A DNA stretch of 27,508 nt from Haplomitrium mnioides (lineage: Eukaryota > Marchantiophyta > Haplomitriopsida > Calobryales): NCBI GenBank assembly GCA_049999725.1, contig JBNGIS010022176.1, positions 1 through 27,508 of the forward strand, read 5' to 3'. Made by a program: the position numbers and the translations under genes. The first letter of the stretch is position 1, and each line of letters starts with the position of its first letter. This document shows, piece after piece, positions 19,260-27,508 of the stretch. The notes below the pieces were generated by a model. That model was not told the origin of the DNA, ran no database searches, and saw only the letters and a list, made by a program, of their open reading frames with translations.

Positions 19260-20560
19260 TTGACACTTTCAAAACAATTGAAGAGCATCTTGAACATTCT
19301 CAAGGTTTAAAAAAAGATATAAAGTAACATCATGAAGCCAATATCCTTTCCACAAAACCTTATATTGAACTTGGGGATGTCAACTTCATTTGATGAGTCA
19401 TTTTCTAAAATGAAATCCACTTTATATTCTTTATAATTATCAAGAACTATAGATGAAATGGGAAGTTCAACACAGTTTAGAAACAAAATGTTAAAGCATA
19501 GCTATATACGTGGAATACAAGATGAATCTTAAGATGGATTTCAAAATGTTTCTACAACAACATCCCTCTCTCGCTTAAATGATACATGACATTACCTTTA
19601 ATCAACAACTTATAGATGAGTATCTAAAGACAAGGGAGGATAATGAATACAGAGCATAACTTGGCTACCTAAAATAGAAGAGAAATTATAACAATGCTTA
19701 TCGACATATGTTTTTTGCCAATTTTGATCAATAACAAGATAGTTGCAAGAATCTTGCAAAGAAGAGGATAAACGAGACAAAAATATGAAATACTTAGAAT
19801 ATTAGAAGAGGAAAGACAAAAAACCCATCAAGAATAAGAGAATGTTGACCCAAATTAATAAAGAAAAGAGAAAATCTAGTACTTGCTTCTTTGGAGTTGT
19901 TGTAGGCAAACTCCACAACTGGTAAAAAACAATCCAAATTCAATATGATGAAAAATCATAAATGATCAAAGCATATCCTTCATAGTGTGATTAGCATGCT
20001 TTGTTTGACCATATACTTGAGGATAAAAATTCATAAATATAGATAGCGTTGCACCCAAAAGCTTAAATAACTCTTGCCAAAACTTTCCAATGAATCGTGA
20101 ATTCTTATTAGATATTAACACCTTGGGCATTCACGAAAGAGGAAAACATCAAAGTAAATTTTTACCAATTGTAGAGCATCCACTATGTCCACCGTTGATA
20201 CTAAATGAATATACTTGTTGAGATTATTCACAAACACCACAATTGAAGTAAACCCATGGTGTATATTTGGAAGTAAAATGACAAGATCCAAACTTACATG
20301 TTCTCAACAACTAATAGAAATCGGTAATGGCTGTATAAATCCAACTGGTTTTTGATTGAAACCTTGTTTTAATGGCATTTTTCATAAGAACAAACAAAAT
20401 CATAAACATGTCGGGCTAGATTTGGTCACTATCAAATGTGGTGAAGTAGCTCTATAATATTATCTACTCCAAAATGCCTTGCAATTGGAATGTCATGTGC
20501 TTCATGTAAATAGGCCATACAAAATGTAGTATTTTGTGGAACATATATTTGATGGTCTTG
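19260..20560 (-). pseudogene. Element C integrase and chromodomain
   Basis: Near 20500-20390 the minus strand reads HDIPIARHFGVDNIIELLHH, two stops, PNLARHVYDFVCSYEKC, the HHCC finger. At about 20105-19900 it reads NKNSRFIGKFWQELFKLLGA and FYPQVYGQTKHANHTMKDML, normally DRDSRFTSxFWxxLxxxLGT and YHPQTDGQTERTNxTLEDML; the catalytic Glu is Lys. Near 19470-19260 come LDNYKEYKVDFILE and GKDIGFMM with FFxTLRMFKMLFNCFE, matching the chromodomain entry EEYEVExILD and WKGYGFxEATWEPxxNLKNA. Many stops interrupt it. Confidence 0.85.
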
Positions 20561-21290
20561 ATATAAAATGCCATCCCTAATGGAAAACAATGAAACTTAC
20601 CACTAGTCATGTCTAAACAATATTGAAAATGGTATCTTCTTGTTGTTTTTATTGATAACTTTTATTAATTACATCATCAAGATGTAATATGCTAATATTT
20701 GACACCTTTAATATATTCAATCGATGATCTGACCTTTTTGAATGTGTATCTGAAATAGTGTGGAATCTTCTTAGCTTGTGCTCCAACTTAATATCAAAGA
20801 GCAGAAATTGGTTCTTCCATAAATGATGACTACTTGCTATTTTCCAAAACAATTTGAATGCAACAAAGGCTTGTGATTTTTGCACATAAGTATACATCTT
20901 CTCAAAATGTAGTGTCTCTAAATTTTAGCAACATAAACCATTGCCAATTGCTCTTAACCCCTTGTAGAAAAGTTTCTCTCCACCACATTTAATCGGTGTG
21001 ATATGAAGGCAACTTCATGAAGTAGCGCTACCCTAGTACCAAAATTAGAAGCATAAAAATCAAATATAAATTTTTTTTTGGGTTCATATGGCTGTAAAAT
21101 AAGGCAAGAAGAGATTGCAATCTTGAGTTGTTGAAATATTACTTTCTCTTTGATTGAATCTTGGCTTCTTTGCTTGGAAAGTTTGAAAGCAGCACAACAA
21201 TATGCACATAGCAATGGATGAATTGTTGATAAAAACTTGCCAATCCATTGAAGGCTCTAGTATTCTTTGCATCATTTGGCATTAGCTACT
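20561..21290 (-). pseudogene. Element C RNase H
   Basis: The minus strand reads FIFDFYASNFGTRVALLHEV and AFISHRLNVVERNFSTRG (near 21070-20955), normally FVVETDASGxGIGAVLxQEG and AFxSRKLNxxERxYSTYEKE. The catalytic Asp of TDAS is Tyr here and the expected Glu region reads stop-EQLAMVY. Upstream a NTRAFNGLASFYQQFI segment (near 21280) is the connection motif. The rest down to 20561 reads only in short pieces. Confidence 0.78.
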
Positions 21291-21890
21291 TTGTCATAGT
21301 TTTATTTTTCTCTTCTTTTGTCTTGATATCATTTGCATATAGCTTATGCCCTAAATAAGTCACATCTTGTTGCCAAAATTCACACTAAGACCTCTCAAAA
21401 TAAAACTTCCAATTGCATAATCTTTGCAATAATTCTTTAGGATGATCACAATGATTGACTTCAGTTTTACTAAAGATAAGAGCATCATCTAAAAAAACCA
21501 AAAATTGACTTATCTAATAACCCATCAAAAACTCGATGCACTTGATCCATAAATATAGTTGAGGCATTAGTGACCAAATATAAGAGCTTTCCAGTCAAAA
21601 TGCTAATATCTTTTTGGCAAAAGGTTATTTTCGACACACCAATAAGCTTGATAGAAACTTTCCAATAACCACTTATAAGATCCAACTTAAAAAATAATAA
21701 CGCACAACTTAATTGATCTAAAAAATCATCAATATATGACAAAAGATAAGCATTCTTTACTTTTTGCTTATTGGAGCCACGATAATTTATACAAAGACAA
21801 AAACCACCATCTTTCTTTGGTACAAAGAACATCGGTGCTTCCCATGATGAAGTACAATATATACATAGATTAACCAAAATGAGTACTTCA
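21291..21890 (-). pseudogene. Element C reverse transcriptase
   Basis: The 130-codon open stretch 21877-21485 reads SSWEAPMFFVPKKDGGFCLC, INYRGSNKQKVKNAYLL, IDDFLDQLSCALLFFKLDL and STIFMDQVHRVFDGLLDKSI, matching gypsy RT (SPWGAPVLFVPKKDGGxRMC, IDYRxLN, IDDLLDQLxGAxxFSKLDL, ATFMDLMNRVF). A frameshift in a T run at about 21491-21497 moves the catalytic block to another frame, where FLDDALIFSK (21499-21470) keeps the D-D pair. Apart from that slip the domain is fairly well preserved. Confidence 0.9.
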
Positions 21891-23448
21891 TAGCATCAAC
21901 TCAATAAAAAAGGGCATTCCTTAGTCATCAGGTAAATCATCCAAAAAAACATTCATAAACTCCTTCAAAGTATCATCAATCATTGCAAAAGATACAAAAT
22001 TCCTTATCTCTTTATTCAAGTTTATGATGGGTTTGATCCAAATAGCAAAGACATAGTTTTTTCTATGTAGAAGTGATTTTCTAAACTGATTCAAACATCT
22101 TCACCAACGTTGTCATACACCCAAAAAATACTTGTCTTATAAAGTAAATTGAATTTGTCAGTTGGTCTAGTCAACTTGAGTGAATCAATCTTCAAGTCAA
22201 TGCAAACCTAAAATGATGTCATATTAAGCTGGTGCAATTACAAATTGCATAGACTCTACATACTCATTTCCGGTCCTTAAAAGAAATACCTTTGAGATTG
22301 GAACACATCATGTTTTTAGCCATCAGCCATATGTACAAAGCTGCTCTTGATATGAATAAATTTTGCTTTGATTCTCTTTGCAAAACATAATGACATGAAA
22401 TTTTCAGAACTATTACAATCCACCAACATTCTATAAGGAATATTCATCAATCATACCATCAAGATAAAACAAGGTTCTTCAAAATTTTGTCAAACTTTTA
22501 ATTCCATTGGAGCTAATCAAGCTCTTAGTAAGTTTCTCAACTAGTTTTATTGAGATCTATTGCTTTCTTAGTTCTCCTCTTCTACTATTGTTGCTTGAAC
22601 AAGAAGGCAAAGCCAACCTTTGCAATGTGGGGGATTTGTAGTCATATAGCTAAGTTGTCGACAATAAAACTATCTTCCATTTTGGCATGCGCGCTCACAC
22701 ACCACATTAATGAGTGTTAGTTATTGTGTTGCATTAATATCCATAAATACAACCTCATTTGGTGGTACAAATACCTTTGGTAAAATTAGTTGAGGAAGTA
22801 GTCTAACTTCTATAGTAGCAAGTAGTGAGTTATACTGCTCAACCATATGTATTGCTTCTTCTAACTGAAAGGGCTTTCTTATTGTCACTTCCATCCAAAT
22901 GTATGGTTTTAATTCTCAAACAAAATAATCTAGTGCTTTTTCCTCTCCCATATGAGAAATTTAAACGATGGTATTATGAAATTATGTAACATAGCTTCTT
23001 ATTTTACCAAATTGCTTCACTTCTACCAAACAATCTCTAGCTACTTTTGGAGTCTTTATGACTTTAAATCTTAAAAGCACTACAACTTTGAATTCACACC
23101 AAGAAACAATAAGAGTAACAAATCCATGTTGTGCTTGCTCTATTTTATATCTTTACCAAGATTTGTAACCCCTTCTAGTTGATTTGAAGCAAACAAAATT
23201 CATTGACCATCTTCTTTTTTCATTGTAACCTCATAGTACTACTTGCAATCAAACAATAAATTCTCAATTGCATCAAGAACCATTTTCCCATCATATCCTT
23301 TTGGTTTTAGAAAGAGCATATGACTATCTTCTTCTCTAAAAGGTGCTCTTTTACTTGTTTGCATTTGAACTTTCAAAAGGTAAGAAAGATGCTCAATTTG
23401 TTGTTGCATTGCTTGAATCAAAACTCCACTTGTTCCTTGATTCTCCAT
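21891..23448 (-). pseudogene. Element C gag and protease
   Basis: Gag begins at the ATG at 23448-23446 with MENQGTSGVLIQAMQQQIEH, a coiled-coil-like start, then FLKPKGYDGK, typical of the gypsy gag entry. After a stop at 23241 it continues ILFASNQLEG and further pieces such as EEKALDYFV and LKPYIWMEV. Protease is recognisable near 22440-22210: YRMLVDCNSSENFMSLCFAK, SFVHMADG and YDIILGLHxLED, normally LVDSGATHNFxS, VxxADG and YDIILGMDWLE. The catalytic Asp is present but Ser-Gly have become Cys-Asn. No zinc knuckle with standard spacing was read. Confidence 0.75.
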
Positions 23449-23471
23449 TTACTCACCACTAAAAGTGAACT

Positions 23472-23486
23472 CTAGCTCTAATACCA
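23472..23486 (-). other. Primer binding site of element C (initiator tRNA-Met type)
   Basis: The minus strand reads TGGTATTAGAGCTAG, one change from the common plant site TGGTATCAGAGCTAG. It sits directly beside the 5' LTR and 23 bases before the gag start. Confidence 0.88.
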
Positions 23487-23840
23487 ACGTAAAAAAACTC
23501 AAAGAAAAACTTCAAATGAGTAATAACTCAAAGATAAACTCTAATAGAGTTAACCAACCAAATTCTAAGATAGTACTATAAAGAAGACACAAACAGAAGC
23601 TCAAACTGATTGAGAGAAACTTCGGAATGAGGAGTTGGACAATGAAGAATTTCTATTTATACTTGAAAAGATTATCTCATCCTACTTCATTTGCATACAA
23701 GTTACTCTACTTTTCAACCCTAAAAGTGATGTTATTCCACTTCAATAAAAGTAATCCTACTCTGGTATTCATTACCATCACCTTAAATCCTCTCTATTTT
23801 CTTATAAATAATACAACATTATGCTTGTGCTATTATAACA
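23487..23840 (-). repeat. Element C 5' LTR
   Basis: Read on the minus strand it starts TGTTATAATAGCACAAGC at 23840. It contains a TATTTATAAG box and shares ordered blocks with the LTR at 18879-19229. The end near 23487 (ACGT, where CA is expected) is degraded. Confidence 0.85.
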
Positions 23841-24800
23841 TCCTGACAAATGGAGAATGGGATATTGGGTTCTCTATCATAAAACAAGAAATCAGGTGAA
23901 AATGATGCCAATATTGTTTGCTTATAGAAATGATAGCCCATAGCCAACCACTGCAATTGGAGATCCCAATCTCAATGATAGCCAACTTGCAAGCCATACT
24001 TATGCATTGCTCTTTTCATGGTCTGAACCATATATTTAGCCAATTTATTTTCCTTATGATGCTCTATAGAAGTCGTAAAATAATCAATGAGAGCTTGCTC
24101 ACATTGACTCTCAAATTTACAATAGAATTTGTCATCTTGATTGGTCAGCAATTTAGTAAGTGCTCCAAAATAACTAAGTTCTCAACTCAAAAATGTGCCA
24201 ACCACTCTCAACGTATTTTATCTCGTATTGCTATTAGCTCAATTTACTTGGAGAAGTAAACCACTATTACCAGCACATATTGTAGCGTTGGGTCAAGGGT
24301 AATTAACTTACAAAATTTAAGCTCCATCAAAATCTCAAGCCTATAATTAATAGTGGCTCCAATCAAAGAGTAGGAGCAATAACAAATGCTCACACTTGAT
24401 CACACAACTGACATATAGCTATCCAATCCTAAACATCAATTTGCATGTCATACCACCAATATTGTGTCTACAATAAGTTGTTAGTGCACTTCACACCAAA
24501 ATATTCCAACTCTTTATGAGTTTATTGTACTAATCAAGGCATTGTGAACGCTTTGACACTACACATACTTGATCATCGACTCAAACTTTCTTAACTTGAG
24601 ATACTTCCTATTTGAACCACTTTTCTTACAATAAAATCGTTCTCCTCTTCATAGCATCAAGATTTCCACTAAGAGAACTTGTATATGAATACTCCAATAC
24701 CTACTCATCATTGTGAATATCTTCTTCTATGCTAGAATCTTTAATTCTTTCTATCTTTGAGGTTTTCACATCAGTTCTATTCATTACAGAGCCGCTAACA
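23841..24800 (-). pseudogene. Element D integrase zinc finger and core
   Basis: Near 24680-24620 the minus strand reads EEDIHNDE, stop, VLEYSYTSSLSG; near 24515-24440 YWWYDMQIDV, AICQLCDQV (zinc-finger block, normally YWWxGMxxDV and CxxCDRVKA). The core reads QDDKFYCKFESQCEQALIDY, LAKYMVQTMKRAMHKYGLQV and DWDLQLQWLAMGYHF, then SPDFLFYDREPNIPFSICQD at the junction with element C. The normal catalytic context is SLDF, LTDQG, LAERMVQ; here SLNF, LTNQD and LAKYMVQ, so all three acidic residues are lost (Asn, Asn, Lys). Confidence 0.88.
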
Positions 24801-25350
24801 TACCCAATCCAAGTTGGCACTCAAAAAAAGGAGGTAGATACATGCCATCATGACACTCTTCTAATCAGACTCCTCATTCAAAGTGTAATAATGTCGGAGC
24901 ATAGTTCCTGACAAAAGGTCAGAAACAACTCAAAGGAGGTCTCTTCTGAGCAGTGGAGTAAGAAGGAAATGGTAAAGCTTTAAGTTTTGGATTAATGAGT
25001 GTAGAATTGTAAGATGTAAGGATTAGAGGAATAGTTTTGATATCATTGGCCAAGGAGAGAGGGCTAAATGATGAAGAAGTAATGTTCTTTTTAGTGGGGG
25101 AAAAGAAAAAGTTGTAAAACTAATCTAGTTGTTGAGGGCTAGCTAGCCCCTATCAAGCTACATGTGTGTTGATGGACAGCTTGCCCAGGAGCCAGTGGAA
25201 GTGCATTGGAGGACAAGTTGCCCTGCTGTTGTGTGCCCTGAACTAGATCCGTCCAAGGGCAGAGTATTAAGCGGTGGTCTTATACCATGTGGGGATGCCT
25301 CTCGAAAGTAAGTAAGTGCAAATTGTTTATATAGGACTTCTGAGTTATGA
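24801..25350. other. Non-coding stretch with palindrome and TATA-like box
   Basis: No gene recognised. It holds a perfect 14-bp palindrome GGGCTAGCTAGCCC (25136-25149) and a TTTATATAGGACTT box at about 25327-25340. It could be the U3/R part of an LTR belonging to the purine-rich DNA that follows, but no partner LTR was identified. Confidence 0.35.
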
Positions 25351-25875
25351 GAGAAAACTTATGGGATAGAGGGCAGGTCTCTGCTGCGACCACCCAAGAA
25401 GAAGTTGTGATCCGCGAAGGAGGGATCGACTGTGGTGTTTGAGGAATTGGTGTGAAGAAAATCTAGGTGAAGAATTAATGTGGAGTTCGCGAGGAAGAAA
25501 TGGGGAGGATTGATTTGTAAGAAGTCTCCTCTGTGATCTGTCGGATTGACGAGATTGATTGGTAGGAAGGAAAGATTTTCTTCTATGAGGAAGAAATGTG
25601 AAGAATGATGGGATCTGTATACGAATGAAGAGGAAGGCTGCGATAACGTTGTGTGCTCGAAAAGGATGCTACAAAGTGAAGGATGCAGACTGCGCTGAAA
25701 GCTCCTATGATGGAGAAGAATGTCATGTCCTGTCAGTGGAAGAAGAATTTCGAATATGAATGCAAGGAGATATCTGTGCGAAGATGAAATCTGCGATGAA
25801 GGAGCGATGACTTGGTTATGGTATCTACGCGTGGAAATGAATAAGAAAGATTGAAGAGAGGGATTCGATCGCAGA

Positions 25876-25911
25876 GAATCTGAAGAATCCAAAGAATCTG
25901 AAGAGTCCATT
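25876..25911 (+). repeat. Two tandem 18-bp units
   Basis: AGAATCTGAAGAATCCAA is followed directly by AGAATCTGAAGAGTCCAT, two mismatches in the last eight bases. Confidence 0.8.
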
Positions 25912-25951
25912 GTCCGCGAGGAGTCCGATCCGAAGAATGTAGCGGAATTAA

Positions 25952-26045
25952 ACCTTCCTAAGTGGGGAGCCCACTTAAGTTGGTTCCGATTAGCCTTCCT
26001 AAGTGGGGAGGACTGGTTAAACTGGATCCGAAGCGGGGAAGGATT
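25952..26045 (+). repeat. Cluster 1 of the 41-43-bp GTGGGGAGC unit
   Basis: Two full units share CCTTCCTAAGTGGGGAG at 25953 and 25994 (41 bp apart), each followed by a GGTT...GGTTCCGATT/GGATCCGAA tail. A third shortened core, AAGCGGGGAAGG, lies at 26031. The same unit forms cluster 2 at 27246. Confidence 0.82.
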
Positions 26046-26099
26046 AAGCAGCTGAAATGGTGATATGTAGACAATTCGGACTGAAGAAAAGGATGATCT

Positions 26100-26390
26100 T
26101 GAAAGTTCGAACTGGTCTTGCGGATGATTTGAGAAAGTTTGAAATGGATTTATGGGAGTTATTGTTCTTACATCAAACTTTTCTACGAGTGACTAAGGGG
26201 AGTAACAACGGAATGAGCGAAAAGATGACCTATCATCTATCCAGACTGAAGGGAAGTAAGTTTGAAAGTTCGAATCGGACTAGGTGAAAGTTCGAATTTG
26301 GCCAGAGATTGAAAGTTCGAAAATGGTACGAATTCGAGAGACGAAAGTTCGACCGGATGGTTTGGAAAATTCGAGAATCTGATTTCGAAA
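26100..26390 (+). repeat. Interspersed GAAAGTTCGA motif cluster
   Basis: GAAAGTTCGA occurs at about 26101, 26264, 26286, 26311 and 26343, with a near match GAAAGTTTGA at 26134 and related TTCGA words up to 26390. Spacing is irregular (22-130 bp). No coding role is visible. Confidence 0.75.
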
Positions 26391-27245
26391 GAAAGAGGCG
26401 ATCGGAAGGGGAACCTTTCTATGGAGGATCTGTTCCTTACCGAGAACACGAATGAGAGCATGTCGCGGTTGAGCTATTGATCGAACAGGAACAGAGGGAA
26501 AAATGCCCTGGTGAGAAAATCAATCGAACAACGAGAGCTGTGCTGCAGGAACGATCAAATAGAGAAGTTCTTCGTGTTGATAGGCAATCGAACAAGAAGA
26601 AGCAATCAAAATGCCGCGGCGGGAGGAGAAATCGGACATGTGAAGGCTCGCTGCGCTGGAACAATCTAATGCAGGGGGAAAACTTGTCGTTGTGCTAGAG
26701 AATTGAGCAGAACAGAGGAGCTCTACGTACTGGTGAAGCAATCGAATGAAGATTCGCTGTGTTGGGAAAGGAAAACGGGATGAAGACTCTTTGGGCTGGA
26801 ATTCATCGTCGAAGTGTTTTGTTGAGGTAAGGTAAGGTGAAGAGTGTTTCTGCGAGGGATCGAATTGAAGGACCGATGCAAGGTGGAAATCGATCAGGCC
26901 AGCGACGAAAGCAATGGACATAATCGAATGCTGCGCTGGGATCTGATTTCGAACGACGAAGAATGAAGGGCGACCTGATCTGAATGCATGACTCAAAATT
27001 ATTGAAGATCTTTACTAATCAAAGTGAAGAATGGTTATGCGTAAGAGCTCAATGCGGGGAATAAGGTGAGAAATGTTGAGCGAGAATTGATCAGCTATGA
27101 GGAAGTAATCGATCGACGGAATTGGTGCTGTAATCGGAAGGAATTGGAAATTTTAAGGGGATGAGTAAGAGATTGGAAGCGTGGTCCGTGGTCCGTGGTC
27201 TGTGAGGGAGAGTCTGTGAGTCCGAAGAAGGCTTTGGAACTCCGC

Positions 27246-27465
27246 CTTCCGATGTGGGGAGCCCCAGTTAAGGGGGTTCCGATTTTCTTTACGATGTGGG
27301 GAGCTCCAGTTAAGGGGGTTCCAATTTGCTTTACGAAGTGGGGTACTCCGGTTACGGGGGATTTAGTTTTGTGTCTGTGTGGGGATCCAAAGTGGGACAC
27401 CTCGGTTTAAATGGTTCCGAGTAGGGATCCAAAGTGGGGAGCACCGGTTAGGAAGGTTCCTTTCC
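27246..27465 (+). repeat. Cluster 2: tandem 42-bp GTGGGGAGC array
   Basis: GTGGGG/GTGGGA cores lie at 27254, 27296, 27339, 27392 and 27434 (42, 43, 53, 42 bp apart). A typical unit reads CTTTACGATGTGGGGAGC, then TCCAGTTAAGGGGGTTCC. It is open in both directions because 42 is a multiple of three, so ORFs there reflect the repeat. It is preceded by a triple GTGGTCC repeat near 27181-27203. Confidence 0.85.
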
Positions 27466-27508
27466 GAGGAGTTCGACGGGCTCAGGATGGTGAAATGGTG
27501 ATATAAGA

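Larger units (their letters stand above)
18879..23840 (-). mobile_element. Element C: nested Ty3/gypsy chromovirus, minus strand
   Basis: Two related LTRs (18879-19229 and 23487-23840) flank gag, protease, RT, RNase H, integrase and a chromodomain remnant, all minus strand, in Ty3/gypsy order. The primer binding site is next to the right-hand (5') LTR. Total length about 5.0 kb, normal for a chromovirus with short LTRs. It interrupts element D's integrase. No identical target duplication was found (CAGGA against ACTAC on the minus strand), so it has decayed or the LTR ends are slightly misplaced. Confidence 0.88.
18240..24800 (-). mobile_element. Element D: old Ty3/gypsy element, split by element C
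   Basis: Minus-strand integrase reads from about 24800 to 23841, stops at the LTR of element C and resumes at 18878 in the same domain, ending near 18240. The joined order is zinc finger, core, integrase C-terminal domain, then a PHD-like tail. RT and gag of D were not found and may be lost or lie in the repeat-rich DNA to the right. It is older than element C, which is nested in it. Confidence 0.85.
25351..27508. other. Purine-rich, repeat-built DNA; no supported gene
   Basis: The plus strand is strongly G/A-rich and made of short reiterated words (GAAGAAT, AATCGAA, GAAAGTTCGA, GCTGCGCTGG). Long minus-strand ORFs at 25359-25910 (183 codons) and 26520-26996 (158 codons) arise from this skew; their Ser/His/Phe/Leu-rich products match nothing I know. 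An approximate second copy of a segment around 26473 appears near 26702 (about 229 bp away). It may be a decayed LTR or satellite-like repeat. Confidence 0.5.

Noticed and set aside
25359-25910. Minus-strand ORF of 183 codons
   Set aside because: The opposite strand is reiterated GAAGAAT-like purine sequence, which removes stop codons in this frame by composition. The product opens with a repeated SSDSLD pattern and has no recognisable domain.
26520-26996. Minus-strand ORF of 158 codons
   Set aside because: Same purine-skew artefact; no motif, no promoter, and it runs through internally repetitive DNA.
27095-27410. Overlapping ORFs on both strands with 14-residue repeats (GTPLTGAPHIVKKI-like on the minus strand)
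   Set aside because: They are translations of the 42-bp tandem array, which is open on both strands because its period is a multiple of three. No evidence favours either as a gene.

Overview
The window looks like land-plant nuclear DNA. It holds one well-preserved spliced housekeeping gene (LTV1, minus strand, about 5.27-7.32 kb) in a field of decayed LTR retrotransposons. The AT-rich background, the GT-AG introns, the plant-type LTV1 motifs, and the plant-style Ty1/copia and chromodomain-type Ty3/gypsy remains all point to a plant. The lineage cannot be fixed from the sequence alone. No prokaryotic operon, tRNA, rRNA or CRISPR array was found.

Layout. (1) 1 to about 4.76 kb: element A, a Ty3/gypsy chromovirus on the plus strand, with recognisable RT, RNase H, integrase and tail pieces full of stops. 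It ends in a putative LTR region containing a degenerate array of a TTTGGTTGTTTCAAG-type motif. (2) About 4.76-7.61 kb: the LTV1 gene on the minus strand with four exons (7318-6872, 6755-6375, 6210-5527, 5405-5274), joined in phase 0 to give about 547 residues. Just upstream lie a 62-codon ORF and a short promoter carrying a TATA-like box and a telo-box. (3) 7607-16972: element B, a Ty1/copia element with very short LTRs (75 and 123 bp), a perfect 5-bp target duplication (ACACT), a polypurine tract, and gag, protease, integrase, RT and RNase H in canonical copia order. An opposite-strand gypsy fragment and LTR interrupt it between gag and protease. Its RT carries an in-frame tandem array of a 12-residue repeat. 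(4) 16.98-18.24 kb: non-coding AT-rich DNA. (5) 18.24-24.8 kb: a nested pair on the minus strand. Element C, a chromovirus with two LTRs, a primer binding site and a chromodomain (18879-23840), interrupts the integrase of an older gypsy element D. D's reading resumes on the far side and ends in a degenerate PHD-finger-like tail. (6) 24.8-27.5 kb: purine-rich DNA made of short and tandem repeats, including two clusters of a 41-43-bp GTGGGGAGC unit.

Only LTV1, and possibly the small ORF upstream of it, looks functional. The retroelements are dead: the integrase catalytic glutamate is lost in A, B, C and D (Lys, stop, Lys, Lys). The most unusual structure is the in-frame 36-bp array inside the copia RT. 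The most consequential context is a 9.4-kb copia insertion two to six bases from the telo-box of the LTV1 promoter.
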